This document shows positions 1 to 14,175 of a stretch of DNA of 64,000 nt, one piece after another. This DNA comes from Mastigamoeba balamuthi (lineage: Eukaryota; Evosea; Mastigamoebida; Mastigamoebidae): assembly GCA_902651635.1 (NCBI GenBank), contig CACRSC010000018.1, forward strand, positions 549,765-613,764, read 5' to 3'. Position numbers and translations under genes: made by a program. The notes under the pieces were generated by a model, which was given only the letters and a program-made list of their open reading frames with translations, searched no databases and was not told the origin of the DNA. Numbering within the stretch: the first letter of the stretch is position 1; the number at the start of each line of letters is the position of its first letter.

Positions 1-952
1 GCCGTTCTGGTTGATGGCCCTGCGCGCGTTGCCCAGCGCCCACTTGGCAGAGCACCAGCTGCACAGGCACGCGCGCAGGCGCATGTGGTTCGCGGGGTCC
101 GGGCGCTCGATCTGGCAGTCCGACTGCGGGCAAGTGCGGGCCGCGAGGACGATATCGGACGCCACCTTCTGCGTCGTCGCCGAGTTGTCGCCGTAGGGGT
201 ACGCATGGGTCCAGGCGCCGATCTCGTCGCTCTTGTTGAGAAACTAGCAGGAATAACAACGCACGCGCCCCGTTAGTCAGTATTTTCAAAATGGTACCCG
301 GAACAGATCAGCACCACCCGGGTGGGCGAGGGGGGTCTGGTGGCTCTTTTCGGCCCTTGTGCGGGGCCGCACACCAAAGGCAAAAAGTGCGCATTCAAGG
401 GGGCAATAGACCCCCAACTGTGCGAAAGCACAGGGGAGGGGGGGACGCGAGGTTCTGGTCTGTGCGTGTGTGTACCTTGGAGAGCCGTGTGCGGACCGTC
501 TGCAGATCGTCCCGCAGGATGTGCGGCGGGAGGTGCGACTCGCGGACGTGCTTGGTGCCGTGCGTGCCGATCTCGTTGCCGTCGGCGTGGACGACCCGGG
601 CGCGGTCCCAGCGGTAGGGCTTCTCGTCCATGATGTTCGAGGCCAGGAAGAAGGTGCCGCGGACGCCGTGCGCTCGCATGATCTGCGGCGCCGTCGTCAT
701 CATGGCGTCGTAGCCGTCGTCGAAGCTCACGCTGAAGGCGGCCAGGAAGCCGTCGGGCCACGCGTCGGCGCGCGGCGGGCCCTCGGGGGGGTTGGAGCGC
801 TGGACCGGTGACCACGGGTCGGGCAGCACGGGGCCGTCGTCGTTCCGGTGCCGCACGCTGAGGGGCACGGCGATGCAGACGACCAGCACGACGCAGGCGG
901 CCACGACCGAGAGCGTGATGATCAGCGTGCGCTGCGCGGCTGTGAGGGCCAT
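1..952 (-). CDS. Polysaccharide deacetylase (NodB/CE4 family), membrane-anchored, 3' partial
   Basis: A CE4 deacetylase removes N- or O-acetyl groups from polysaccharides such as chitin. Two exons are visible (952-476 and 243-1) with an in-phase intron, and the C-terminus lies off the window. The start is the ATG of MALTAAQR; the upstream extension of the frame begins with TTG. After a short cytosolic tail there is one hydrophobic segment (about residues 10-32), giving a type II topology with the catalytic domain outside. Motif 1 is SFDDGY and motif 2 is HGTKH, the metal-binding H-x3-H. The second exon carries a WTHAYPYG segment matching motif 3, followed by a cysteine-rich stretch. Neighbouring genes also act on glycans. 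Family assignment is firm; the substrate is unknown. Confidence 0.88.
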
Positions 953-1617
953 CCGTGGGTGTTGTTCTGTTGAGCTGTTATCTGGAAACTCGGTGGTGGA
1001 GTCCCGATGCAATCAATGTTTCGGGGTTGGTGACTGAATGGTGACTTGGCTAGATTTCTTTGTCCGCAGCGGCGGTGTGAACCTTATTGGTGGGGACCGC
1101 ACTAACCCTCACACCCGCACACATTCTGAGGTTTGCGAAAAGATCAAGTTTCACATTCCTGCGAAAAGTGTAATACTGGCGCTCCTCCAGGGATGGGAGT
1201 GCTGCGCCAAAAAGTCCGGGCTGGTGTCAGAGTGCCACCGTAGAACAGCGCCCGAGCCGAAGCTCTGACTAACACGGTATGAGGAAGATGAAGCGAAAAG
1301 CCCCCTAATGAGGATGTTTGCAGCAATTCCACAGCTTTTTACACGCCGTGTCAAATGTGTACCCGGCGGGTAAGTCGCCGAGGGGCCTCTCCCCCTGAGC
1401 ATTTCGGGCATGGCGCGGCGATAAATATAGGCACATCAGTGCGCGCAGCCTGCCAACAGACGGCGGCACGGTTCGGATCTCCTCGCTGCACTTTGCCTGG
1501 CGAGAGCCACAAGGGGAGCAGACGGGGCGGGACACGCATAGCAGGCGGCAGTCGACTGCGCAAACAATAGCCCACTGGGCAATAAGCTTTATTCCGTCGT
1601 CTCTAGCAGCGCCGCCT
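953..1617. other. Gene-free stretch
   Basis: This lies between the 5' end of the deacetylase gene and the 3' end of the glycosyltransferase gene. Only short frames lacking homology or consistent starts are present. The upstream part is presumably the promoter of the deacetylase. Confidence 0.5.
1588..1593 (-). terminator. Polyadenylation signal AATAAA of the glycosyltransferase gene
   Basis: On the minus strand AATAAA lies 25 nt past the TAG stop of the glycosyltransferase, the usual place for a cleavage/polyadenylation signal. The match could be chance, but the position fits. Confidence 0.5.
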
Positions 1618-2637
1618 CTAACCCCACACAGTGCCCGTGCAGACCTTCTTGCCAAAGAGGTTCTTCTTGTGTGTGGACGACCACTTGCCCGTGTGGTCCA
1701 CCACGCGGTTGCACGTGCTGTCCTCGGGCTTGCAGCTCGACTTGCGCCACACGCTGCCGAGGAAGTAGCCCATGTTGTACGCCCTGACGCCGTAGTCCCA
1801 CTCGGCATCCTTGACCTTCTCGTTGAAGTATCCGATGTCCTGCAGCTTGGCGCGGTCGTAGACCGTTGCGCCGTTGGTGTAGGTGTAGTTGTGCGTCTTG
1901 GGCACGTTGCTGCGACGCTCGACGACCTCGCTGACGCCGAGCGACGTCGTGACCTTGAAGGGCCCGCTGGTGTACACGCGGTCCTCGGGCGCTGACCGCA
2001 GCATCACTCCGTAGAGCGACTTGTTGTGGTAGTTGGCGAGTATCTCCATCGCCTCCTGCACGAACTTGGGCTCGCGCAGGCCCTCCTCCACGCCCTTGAT
2101 GGCCTCCCAGTCCTCCTCGAGGATCAGCACGTACGGTGCCCTGCGCGCAGTGCCGAGTGGATATTTTCAGGAACAATGTTTCCAACAAAAGACGCAGGGC
2201 GACCCCGGCGATGGGGTGCGGGCGGCGGGTTACCTGCAGAGGCCGAAGTAGGCCATGTTGAAGGGCCACCCGAAGCCCCGGGCGCGGTCGACGACGAGGC
2301 GCTTGTTGAACTGGTACTGCTGGGCAAACTTCTGGCGGGTCGACGGGTCCGACGCCTGGTCCACCCAGACGAGCTCGTAGGGCATCGTCTCGTACTTCTC
2401 CATGTGGTCGATCACTCTGTACAGCGTCGGGCGCAGCAGGTCCGGCCGGTCGCACGAGATGACGGCGATGCAGAGCTGCGGGTCCGCGGGCGACGGGTCT
2501 GTGCGCTGCACGAGGAAGCCCTTGGCCGACGAGCGCGGCACCGACGAGGTCTGGCTCCACGCGATGTAGCCCAGCAGCCCCAGCGTCGTGGCGGCCAGCA
2601 GCCCCCACGTCCGCTTCTGCGACATCAGCGGCTTCAT
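1618..2637 (-). CDS. Type II membrane glycosyltransferase (GT-A fold, GT2/GT13-like)
   Basis: Two exons (2637-2234, 2140-1618) joined in phase encode about 308 aa. Residues 10-28 form an N-terminal signal anchor (WGLLAATTLGLLGYIAW), placing the catalytic domain in the Golgi or ER lumen. The domain opens with CIAVISCDRPDLLRPTL and ELVWVDQASD, the nucleotide-sugar binding half of a GT-A fold. An LEEDW motif straight after the splice junction is the likely DxD-type metal site. A C-terminal block around DAEWDYGVRAYNMGY resembles acceptor-side motifs. Four cysteines near the C-terminus may form disulfides. It lies head to head with GDP-mannose dehydratase. The exact sugar cannot be told. Confidence 0.75.
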
Positions 2638-5218
<2,581 letters not shown>

Positions 5219-5865
5219 ATGAGCGTCGTCGTCCACCCTGCACAGCCCGTCGCGCTCCGCGACAAGAAGTCCCTCGCGCTCAGCAGCGAGGACGCGTCTG
5301 CAACCGACAGCTGTGCCTCGGTGGCGGCCTCGAACGTCAACGCCCCGGAGTCGCAGAGCTCCGTGATCCTCGCGACGCCCGCCCGCCCGGACCAGCCGCG
5401 CACGCCCCCCGCGCCTCCCCAGCCCGACGAGCCCGCGTGCCCCGAGCTCTGCATCGCGATCGAGCGCCCCGACGAGCAGGAGGAGACGGAGATCTCCGCG
5501 AGGGTCGAGGCGCCGTCGCCCGTGTCGCCCGCGTGCGTCGTGGGCGAGGCCTCGCCCGTCTGCGTCGCAGAGACGGCGCAGCCCGAGACAGAGGCGCTGG
5601 TCAAGGTCAAGGCCCCGAGGAGAAGCTACGTGCCCATGATCCTGTTCTTCTGCGGGTTCCTGCTGCCGCCGCTGTTCATCGTGGGCGCCGTGTGGACGTG
5701 CATCGCGACGAACCGCTTCGACAGTCGCGTGCGTTGCGCTCTCCCCCGACGAGCCGCGCCTCTAACTCTCCGGTGCGTGCGCAGTGGGGGTTCGCGAACT
5801 TGGTGCTGAGCGTCATGCTGGTTCCCATCGGCCTGCTGCTCATCTTCTCGCAGGCGGGCTGGTGA
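5219..5865 (+). CDS. Hypothetical two-pass membrane protein with disordered N-terminus
   Basis: Not recognised. Two exons (5219-5728, 5785-5865) encode 196 aa. The first 135 or so residues are rich in Ala, Pro, Ser and Glu and look disordered. They are followed by a basic patch (KAPRRS) and two hydrophobic segments (about residues 139-164 and 172-192) separated by a short loop. The hairpin-like pair at the extreme C-terminus suggests a membrane-anchored protein with a large cytosolic tail. The intron is 56 nt and phase 0. Confidence 0.7.
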
Positions 5866-6260
5866 GCCCAGGACGCGGGACCTTCGTGCACACTGACAGA
5901 CTTTGAAAGACCACCTTCATAGTAAAATGTGTATAACACGCCCATTGATTACCTCGGCGCGTAGGTTGCACGCGAGTGCGACCAATCGCAGTGCTGACCC
6001 ACAGGATTGCCACCGCTTTCTCACGCTCTTCTGTGCCCTCATGGTCCACACAAGCCACGCCACACTCCTCCTGTTATACAATTCGCGAATAATAACATTC
6101 AGCTTCTCTCTGTCCCAAACGGGCTGCCAAGACTGCCGCTCCGCTCGCGCGGCTGCTCTGGGAAATCCAGGTCGTTGGACGATGACGCGAGTAGTGCCAT
6201 ATCTCAGATTCTTGATTCACTCCCTATCAACGACGCCCTGAACGGAATCTTCCCCCATCG
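5866..6260. other. Intergenic stretch
   Basis: No gene or RNA is recognised between two plus-strand coding regions. Confidence 0.4.
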
Positions 6261-6934
6261 ATGGAGAACAGTCGCCGATCGATCGAGGGGGCCATCCAGG
6301 CCGAAGCCACGCGATTGCTGCTCACAGCATCAGAGCCCTTCGCTGTGCGCGACCTCCTTGTCCCCAGTCCCGTTGTGCGCTCGCTGTGCAACACGGCCCC
6401 CGGCCACTGCGCGCCCAACCACACGTGCCCGCCCCGCATCGGCTCTCTCGGCGACTGCGCCGAGTTCCTCTCGGGCTTCGCGCACTGCATCGTGCTGCAG
6501 CAGGCGCACGTGGGCGTCGACCAGCACGACCGCGCCGCCCTTGCCCACTCGCGCGGGTCGGTCCACAAGTCCGTGGCCCACAGTTGCCGTCAGTTACCGC
6601 AGCTGATCCCCCCCCCGTCCACAGCCTGCTGCTAGAGATCGAGCGCAAGATAGCTGCCACGTTCCCAGTGCCCGATGGCGGCATGCGCGGTGGCAGGGGT
6701 CTCGATGGAGTGCTTGGTGCGTTGCACGGCAGATGGCCGGTGGCTCTGGCGCCCGGAGCGTGCACAGTGTGCAGCGAGTGCTCGGCTGGCGGGGGCGAGT
6801 GCAGGTGCCCCCAGAGAGCAAGGCCGAGCCTCGAGGCTCTCGGGGTCGATGTTAACGAGCTGCTGGGCGTGCTGAAGCTGGAGCGGGCATTTAGTCCCGA
6901 CCGCGTTCTGTGGTCAGGTGCCATTCTGTGGTGA
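6261..6934 (+). CDS. Hypothetical cysteine-containing protein, probably two exons
   Basis: Not recognised. The first exon starts at ATG (MENSRRSIEGAIQAE) and holds several cysteines and histidines (CNTAPGHCAPNHTC). A second frame from about 6633 continues with LLLEIERKIAATF, a CTVCSECSAGGGECRC cluster and a leucine-rich end. A pyrimidine-rich tract ending in CCACAG at 6632 looks like the acceptor, but the donor is not clear, so the junction is uncertain. It may be a metal-binding or disulfide-rich protein. Confidence 0.4.
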
Positions 6935-7176
6935 CACTCGAGTGCAGTGCCACCAAGTGCACACCCACCCGCAACAAGGGTTGCTGTACGCTCTCGACTG
7001 CGCGGATTGACAAAGAGGGCTGACACTGGTGCGGCGATGGTAGAGTGGTGGTGACTACTGCTCGAGCAATTGCAACACCGCGTTGCCACCACAAACGATT
7101 GATTTTATACGGCAGACGAATAACGAGGACGGGCGTGTGTCATTATAAAAGTTCCCAAGCCTTGTGCAAGAGGGGA

Positions 7177-8721
7177 TCACGTGCGCTTCTTCTTAGACTT
7201 GGAGAACGAGATCTCCTTCTTCCCCTTGGTCTCCTCGATCTGCGCGAAAAGAGCGACGTCACTGGCTGGCACAAGGGCGTGAGGGAGAGGATGGCAGGCA
7301 CCTTGCGCTTGCGCGAGGCGGCAGCGGCAGCCTCGGCAGCGGCGGGGCTGGGGGCGACAGGCTTGAAGAACGAGTCGAGGCGGCCCTGGACGCTGGTCGA
7401 GCGCGCCTTCTTGAGCTTGGCGATGCCTGCGGCCACGCGCTCCTCGCTGAAGTTCTTCTCCTTGACGAGGTACTCGACGAGCCCAGCCTCGTCGGGGTCC
7501 GACCACTTGAGCTGCGGCAGCGCAGTTAGGAGGGCCGCCGAGCGGGGGGGCAAAGGGGGCCGCGTGCCTCGATGGTGGCGGGGTCGGTGACCTCCGGGCG
7601 GCGGAAGAGCTCGCGGGCGTCCTGGTACGGCCAGTTCTCGGGGACCTGGTACTTCTTGTGGTCGATGTTCTTGAGCACCTCCTCGATCGACCCGTGCTTC
7701 TTGATGAGCTCCACCGCGCGCTTGCGCCCGATGCCGCGGATCGTGTCGCAGTAGTCGCAGCCCAGCAGGATACAGAGGTCGATGAACTGGTCCATGCTCA
7801 TCGCGAGGCCCGCGAGGATGCTGTCGAGGTGGTACTCGGCGATGGGCATCTTGCGGCTCTCGGCAAAGTTCATGTGGCGCAGCAGGATCGGCGTGCCCAG
7901 CGTCAGCGCGTCCATGTCCTCCGTCGCCGTGGCCCACACGAGCCCCGCGCGGGCCATCGCCGCGCACTGGGCCTCTGCCTCGCACGGGGCCTCGACAATC
8001 GGCACCCCCAGCAGGCGCATCAGGCGCTGGGACAGTACCACTCCCCCCCGTCAGACGACTGACTCGGAATCCGACCAGCCCACTGAGCCCAGTGAGAGGG
8101 GGCTCGCGCACCTTGACGTCCTCGTTCTGCTCCTTCGAGACGCGGACGGTGCGCTTGGCCAGCTTGCCCATCTCCTCCTTGTCGCCCTCCTCCTTGGCCT
8201 CCTCGAGCTTCTCCTGCGCCTCCTTCGCCCTCTGCTTCCTGCTCGCCAGCTGTCGACCCGCCCCCAATCAAACGACCCGCAGACCAACCGCAGAGAAATC
8301 CACATCAGGGCCCAGAATGGGAATGGCGAGGGGGAAGCCCACCCGCAGGGGGGAGAGGGTGCGTGCGGGACCTCGCCGGACTTGAGCGTCGGGGGCTTGC
8401 CGTCGAAGACGAAGACGGGCTTGATGCCGTTGGAGATCATGCGGACGGTGCGGTAGAACATGCCCAGGATGTGGCTGGTGGTCTCGCCCAGCTCGTCCGT
8501 CAGCGTCTGCGCCCCGTCCTGCTGCCTGATCCCGATGATGAACTGGTACAGCGACCTGGGGAGGGGGCGGTGAGCGAGAGAGAGAGAGGGGCGAGGGGGA
8601 CCCGGGCGGACATGCTGGCGTCGATGGCGACGCGGCGGCCAAAGTAGTTCTTGATGGCGTTCTCCTTGATCGCGGCGGGCGACTCGTCCCCGACGACCTT
8701 CGAGAGCTCGTGTATTCCCAT
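7177..8721 (-). CDS. fen1: Flap endonuclease 1
   Basis: A structure-specific 5' nuclease that removes flaps in Okazaki fragment maturation and long-patch base excision repair, acting with PCNA in the nucleus. Six exons (8721-8612, 8555-8372, 8249-8112, 8026-7568, 7511-7302, 7239-7177) give 387 aa, close to the usual 380. It starts MGIHELSKV, the family N-terminus. Acidic metal ligands appear in [26 protein letters not shown] and [14 protein letters not shown] (the helix-hairpin-helix start). The PCNA-binding PIP box is QGRLDSFF, followed by a basic tail. The fourth intron only fits the conserved protein if it starts with GC (GAG|GCACGC) and ends CCGCAG after a CTAAC branch site. Confidence 0.97.
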
Positions 8722-9307
8722 GGCTGCGACTCTCAGACGCGGTCTGCTGTTTTGGCGCCAAAGATCTGCAGATCTCGCGCGATAAATCCGGTAGAAAACC
8801 GTTTGAATCAATTACCCACCGGTGTGGCTATTTCAATGATCGAATCAGGAACAGACAAATCCGTACCAACTCCGGATGGATGTTGTCTCGTTACGAGCAC
8901 CTCATACTCTTGAATCAAATGTTTGACAGGCCACCAGATTCAGACTGAATTCCTGTTATTACCCTCTAACCTGCTCGCATTTGCCTGAAATTATCGCATC
9001 AGCGATGTACGCCGGCCAGATGTGGGGGTCCCCACACGCACAACTGACAGTGCCTTACATGCGCCTGGAGGAGACAGGATCCTGTCCGTAAGGTCTCCGC
9101 TGAAGTAGAGTGGTAAAGGCGCGTATTACCCCGCAGAGTCGGTTGTGTGGGTTCAGGTGTGGGGTGGGGACCCCGGTACCTGTGGGGGCATCTGACATAT
9201 TTCCCTCTCAAGTGAAATCGGGGCATTGGCGGTCCACCTCATCACAACGCTGTACCCATCTCTGGAGCACCACAACCAGCACTAATCCCTGCAACCATTG
9301 CTCAACG
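8722..9307. promoter_or_regulatory. Divergent intergenic region
   Basis: It separates FEN1 (minus) from the beta-helix gene (plus) and should hold both promoters. It contains a perfect 14-bp palindrome (GACAGGATCCTGTC, 9073-9086) and G/C runs of GGGGTCCCC type. No gene is seen. Confidence 0.5.
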
Positions 9308-11424
9308 ATGCCTGGTGGTTTCCGCTCAGCCTCTGCGCTCGCCCTTGTCACAGTCGCCGTGGCCGTGGCTGCCGCTGCCTCGTCGACGCTGACGACGTAC
9401 CTCGTCGACGGCGTCCCCGTCAGCGCTACGGACCCCGGGGGCTCCTCGACGGCCGTTACGACGGTGCAGCTGGGCACCATCGGGTCCGTCGTGATGTCCG
9501 ACGACGACGCCGACTATGCGTACCGCCCGGGCTTCTACGTGACGTCTGTGGGGCTCGTGCAGGCGAGCAGCGTGTTCAACGTCAGCAGCATGAAGACCAG
9601 CGACCTCAGCATCGCCAGCAGATACAGCGGCTTCAACCCCATCGTCGTCAACGGGGGCACGCTGGAGCTCACGGGGCTGCACATCGACGACAACACGAGC
9701 GCCGACGGCTCGGACACGTCCGACTTCACGGGCCTGGGCTCGGCAGTCGCCGTCTACAACGGGGGCACCGTCGGCATCAAAGACTCGGTCATCGTGACGC
9801 GGGGCGTCGCCAAGGACGGCGTCTTCGTCGACAGCAACTCGGTCGTCACACTGACCAGGTAACCGACGCCCCCACATCCCCACACGTGTGTTCAGGTTTT
9901 CCTGCACATTCATCCGGATTTGCCCCGGCGTTGTAACGGGCACAGAAAAAGGCCAACGGCTAACGGTTGCTGCTGGAAACGCAGGTGCAACGTGACAAGC
10001 CATGGCGGCACGCTGCATAAGGACTACAACAACACGCCCAGGAACGAGGTGATGGTGGCGCCCCCGTGGATCCTGGGCATCATGGGCACCTCGCGCTGCA
10101 CCAACATGCTGGGCAAGTACCCCACGCTCAACGTGATCGACTCGGACATGCGCGCAGCCCAGTGGGCCGTGCTCTCGCTCGACGCGGGCAGCAGCCACCG
10201 CCTCAACGTCTTCAACAGCAAGGTCTCCACCATCGGCGCGGACTACGCTCTGCAGCAGACCAACTCGGACGGCACGAGGCTCTACAACAGCACCAACCCC
10301 TACACGTCGCGCAGCGGCTACGGCACCTACGTCATCGGAAACGGGGCGCAGTACTTCTACGGGTCGACGATCAGCGTGGGCACGTACATGAGCATCTTCA
10401 CCGGGGGGTCCGCGACGTTCAAGGCCCTCAGCAAGGGCACCGCCATCGGCATCGTCAGCGCCAAGGGGGCGTCGCTGTCGTCGTACACGCCCACCGAGGA
10501 CAAGGTAACTACGATCGTGTCGGACACGTTCGGGTTCATGGTGCACCAGCAGACCAACACGCTCACAATCGCTGAGGGCACTGAGGTCACGTCCGAGTAC
10601 GCGACGCTGCTGGTCAAGACGGGCTGCGACCTGACGGCCACCGTCAGCGGGGGCTCCAAGCTGGTGGCCCGGAACGGCATCCTCGTGCAGCTCATGGACA
10701 ACGACGACACGACGACTGGCCTCGATCCGAGCCAGAACTTCGTCACGACGCACACAGAGGCTGCCGGCTGGCCCACCAGCAGCGCCTCCGGAAGTGGGTC
10801 CTCCTCCCTCTGCTTGGGGATACTAATGCTGTGTCTACCGACGAAACAGAGACGACGGCGCACACGGCGTCCATCACGCTGACCGACGTCACTGTGTCTG
10901 GCGACATGTACAACGGCGGCGGGTATTACCAGCAGGCAGCGACGGCGCTCAAGCTCACGCTGTCTGGCGGCACGGTCCTCACGGGGGCCATCGCTCCGAC
11001 GGCGACGATACACGTGACGTACGCGGGAAGCAGGGCGATCGCGGCGGCAACTGTGAAGGCGTCGGAGAGCTGGGTGTCGTACCAGAACACCAAGTTCACG
11101 ATAAGCGAGTACTACGACATCGGGCAGGTGGCCAACATGATCCACTACAACGGCCACAACACCGTCAGCCTCACCATCGAGGCCGGCGCCACGTGGAAGG
11201 TCACCAGCACCAGCCTGCTGACATCGCTGTCCAACAGCGGCACCATCATCGGCAACGTCACGAAAAACTCGGACGGCACCTACATGGTGGAGCCCTCGTC
11301 CTCCACGACGACGTCGTCCAAAGCCCAGCTTGACTCAGGGGAGTCGTCGGGCCTCGCCAGCCGTCGTGGATCTGGCACTATGGTGCTGGTTGTGGTCTCG
11401 ATTGCCTGGAGCATCTCGATGTGA
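9308..11424 (+). CDS. Secreted right-handed beta-helix protein with GPI-like C-terminus
   Basis: Three exons (9308-9858, 9985-10793, 10850-11424) encode 644 aa. The N-terminus is a signal peptide (LALVTVAVAVAAAA). The body is rich in Ser, Thr, Gly, Asp and short beta-strand repeats (for example VYNGGTVGIKDSVIV, FNSKVSTIGADYALQ, STISVGTYMSIFTGG), the pattern of a pectin-lyase-like parallel beta helix. A Ser/Thr-rich stretch is followed by a hydrophobic tail (TMVLVVVSIAW) ending the protein, as in GPI-anchored surface proteins. Many N-x-S/T sites are present. Catalytic residues cannot be assigned, so it may be structural, adhesive or a polysaccharide-active enzyme. Confidence 0.85.
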
Positions 11425-11703
11425 GCACCTGCAACCAGAGAGTGATTCTTCACCAATGAACATAACTCAGTTGTCAAATCTGGCAACAATCTGCAAGAGT
11501 GTTTGCTTGTGCGGCAGGTCTGTGCGGAGCTCCTTCATTTGGGGAGTGCGAGTGACAAGTTGCACCCCCATTTGACAACCTCAGGAGGAGAGGCAGTTAT
11601 CGGGGACACGGTTGTGACCAGACCACCGTCTGCCGGACTCAAGTTCTCTGTTTGCCAGCGGCAACCGGTTCTATGAGGGTGCTTGCTGGCCGCACACTGC
11701 TCC

Positions 11704-12479
11704 CTACTTCCTCTTCTTCTCAGCCTCGGGCGCAGCACCCGCCGGGGCCCTGGAGCAGCTCCTGCACCTTCCCGCGCAGTTGACCATGCGGATCGTCAGG
11801 GCTTCCACTGCAGGACGGCCCAGGGCCAGCCCGTGAGACGCGAGAGGGGGATGTCGTGCAAAGGGGGGGGGGCTGAGCACCGAAGACGAGGAGGACACTG
11901 GTGGCCCACCACACGGCCACGAGCTCGCCGGGGTGCCTGTTGCACAGGTAGGCCAGCGCCATGTTGGGCCCCGTCAGCACGCCGTACCCCAGCGCGAACA
12001 CGCCCGAGCACGCCGTGCAGTAGCGGAACACGACCGCAAGGATCACCGCCATCACTCTGCGAGGTGCGGAGACAAGGGAGGGGGGAGGACCGCGGGGCAG
12101 CGTGAGATTCCCGAATCAACTGATATTTTCGGATTTGATGGGGCACTCAACGCAGGGTACGCCATGGCCAGGCGGTGCAGGGGGTCCGAGGCGGGACGGA
12201 AGATGGGGTTGGTGGTCAGGTGCTCCCAGACGTGGGGCAGGTGCGTCGGGTAGAACGACCTCTCGGCATAGGCGACGGCGCTGAACATCGCGGTGCTGCG
12301 TTGGGCGGCCAGCGGTGGGCGGCCGTTAGGCTCGCAGAAGCGCAGAGAACCGGCGGTGGTACGGACCCCACGACAGACGCCAGGGCCATGCCGAGGAGGA
12401 ACTTGAACGGGCAGCACTTGCCGTGCTTGCCGGTCACGGGGCAGGTGCCGTCAGGTCTCCTGGACGCGCAGCAGCTCAT
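11704..12479 (-). CDS. Hypothetical small multi-pass membrane protein
   Basis: Not recognised. Four exons (12479-12367, 12295-12161, 12056-11881, 11807-11704) splice in frame to 175 aa. The N-terminus is cysteine-rich (MSCCASRRPDG, KHGKCCPFK). About four hydrophobic segments follow: FLLGMALASVVG, LAMAVMAVILAVVF, GVFALGYGVLTGPNMALAYL and VAVWWATSVLLVFVEAL. The C-terminal tail has CAGRCRSC and a lysine/arginine-rich end (EKKRK) that could act as a retention signal. All junctions have good GT-AG borders, and phases agree throughout, which supports the model. Confidence 0.7.
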
Positions 12480-12632
12480 CGTCTCTCGCCCTCACTGTGA
12501 GGTTGGCAATACAACAAAACCGTGAGTGTGTGTGGCGACACGTCACGCGGGAAAAGTAGATTAGAAGAAGATTCCTGCAAGAAGAATCTCGCAGAGCAGA
12601 GAGTATCACTATCGAGCACCACACCCTCCGTT

Positions 12633-13990
12633 ATGTCGGACGACGACGATCTGTCCGTGCGCGACCACAGCGGCGTTGTGCTGACCAACGACGACGCGGC
12701 CGAGTCGAAGCTGTGCGCCGCCCGCCCGCCCACGCCTCCGGCCGCCCCGTGACGCGTCTGTTTGCGCCGCAGATCCGCCGTGAGCGCCGGGTACTACAGC
12801 GACCCGTTTGTGGCGCACTTTGTCCGCAAGCCGGCACGTAAGCCGCCGCTGATCAACAGGGGGCACTTTGCGAGGGTCTCGGCGATCGACACGGTCGTGA
12901 GGAGGTTCCTGGCGCTGGGGGGCCGCCAGGTGGTCGTCCTGGGGTGCGGGTACGACACCACGTTCTTCCGTCTCAGCGTACGCGCACTTGCCTCGAATTC
13001 CCTCGATTCAGATTCATATTCGTCCCAGCCCATGGGCCAGCGTCTCTCCACAGAGCTGTGGCCCGCATTTGCAAATGCGTGCAGCACCCACTCACTCTCG
13101 CATGGGCACACGCCCTTTATTTTTTGTCTGCGGTTGCCAATCTCTCAATTCACAACTCAATCTGATTCGAGGACACAGTTGAACATGGCGCTGTTGCAAA
13201 TCTCGAACCGGATGCCCTTAGCACGTGGCACGCATTACTGACCAGTCCCATCCCCCTCTCGCTCGCTTGCTGCGGGCAGTCGTCGGGGGCGATGCCCGAG
13301 GGCTGCGTGTGGGTGGACGTCGACTTCCCGCAGGTGGTGCGCACCAAGGCCTCTGTCGTGAGGTCCACCCCGGCGATGTGCGCCTGCGTCGGCGGCGCCA
13401 GCACCCCTGCCCAGCACAGCGGCCGCGTCCTGAGCCTCGGCAGCGCCTACCACCTCGCGGGCGCGGACCTCACGAAGCCCGCGGAGCTCGCAGAGGCCCT
13501 GGCAGGCCTCGACCGCTCGGCCCCGTGCCTGTTCGTCAGCGAGTGCGTGCTCGTGTACCTCGACCCCCGCGAGGGCGACGCCGTCATCGCGTACGCCGCG
13601 TCGCAGTTTGCCCGCGCGGTCTTTGTCGCCTACGAGCCCTTCAAGCCGTCGGACCCGTTCGGGGCGCGCATGGTGGCCAACCTGCGCGCGCGGGGCTGCC
13701 CGCTGCGCTCGGTCGACGCGTACCCCGACGAGGGGGCGATGAGGGTGAGGTACATGTCGCTGGGGTGGCCAGAGGTCGCCGTCTACGACATGAACGCCGT
13801 CTACGGGGCGATCGTCGGCGGGGCCAAAGGGGAGAACGCGAGGCTGGCGAGGCTCGAGATGCTCGACGAGGTCGAGGAGTGGCATCTGATTCTCGCGCAC
13901 TACTTCGTGCTCGTCGCCAGCAGGCCCATCCACTCGGATCCCGCTGTGTTCTGGACCACTCCCACCCCTCTGTTCTCTCCTGCTCCCTGA
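12633..13990 (+). CDS. lcmt1: Leucine carboxyl methyltransferase 1 (PP2A methyltransferase)
   Basis: It methylates the C-terminal leucine of the protein phosphatase 2A catalytic subunit using S-adenosylmethionine, promoting B-subunit binding. Three exons (12633-12712, 12773-12977, 13280-13990) give 331 aa, matching the human length of 334. Rebuilt across intron 1 the N-terminus reads TNDDAAESKLSAVSAGYYSDPF, split here by the junction, as in LCMT1. The SAM-binding motif is VVLGCGYDTTFFRLS. WVDVDFPQVV, RSTPAM and LFVSECVLVYLDP are further family blocks. Intron 2 is unusually long for this window (302 nt). The 5' end is only 153 nt from the divergent membrane-protein gene. Confidence 0.93.
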
Positions 13991-14175
13991 GGACAGGTAC
14001 TCTTAACAGAAAGCAGTTATTCCCTGGAATACAGCCTTCAAACTGGAATGCAACCTGACCATCACAGCCCGCCAGTAACCCTTTCTATGAACACCAGATC
14101 TTTGTTCCATTTGAACAAGCAGTCGAGTGGTTGCATCCTGGCAGACTGTACAGCAGGAATCAGACTGCAGAAAGA

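Noticed and set aside
9326-10753. 475-codon minus-strand frame
   Set aside because: Antisense of the beta-helix gene; a by-product of high GC at third positions, with no domain and no ATG-supported start.
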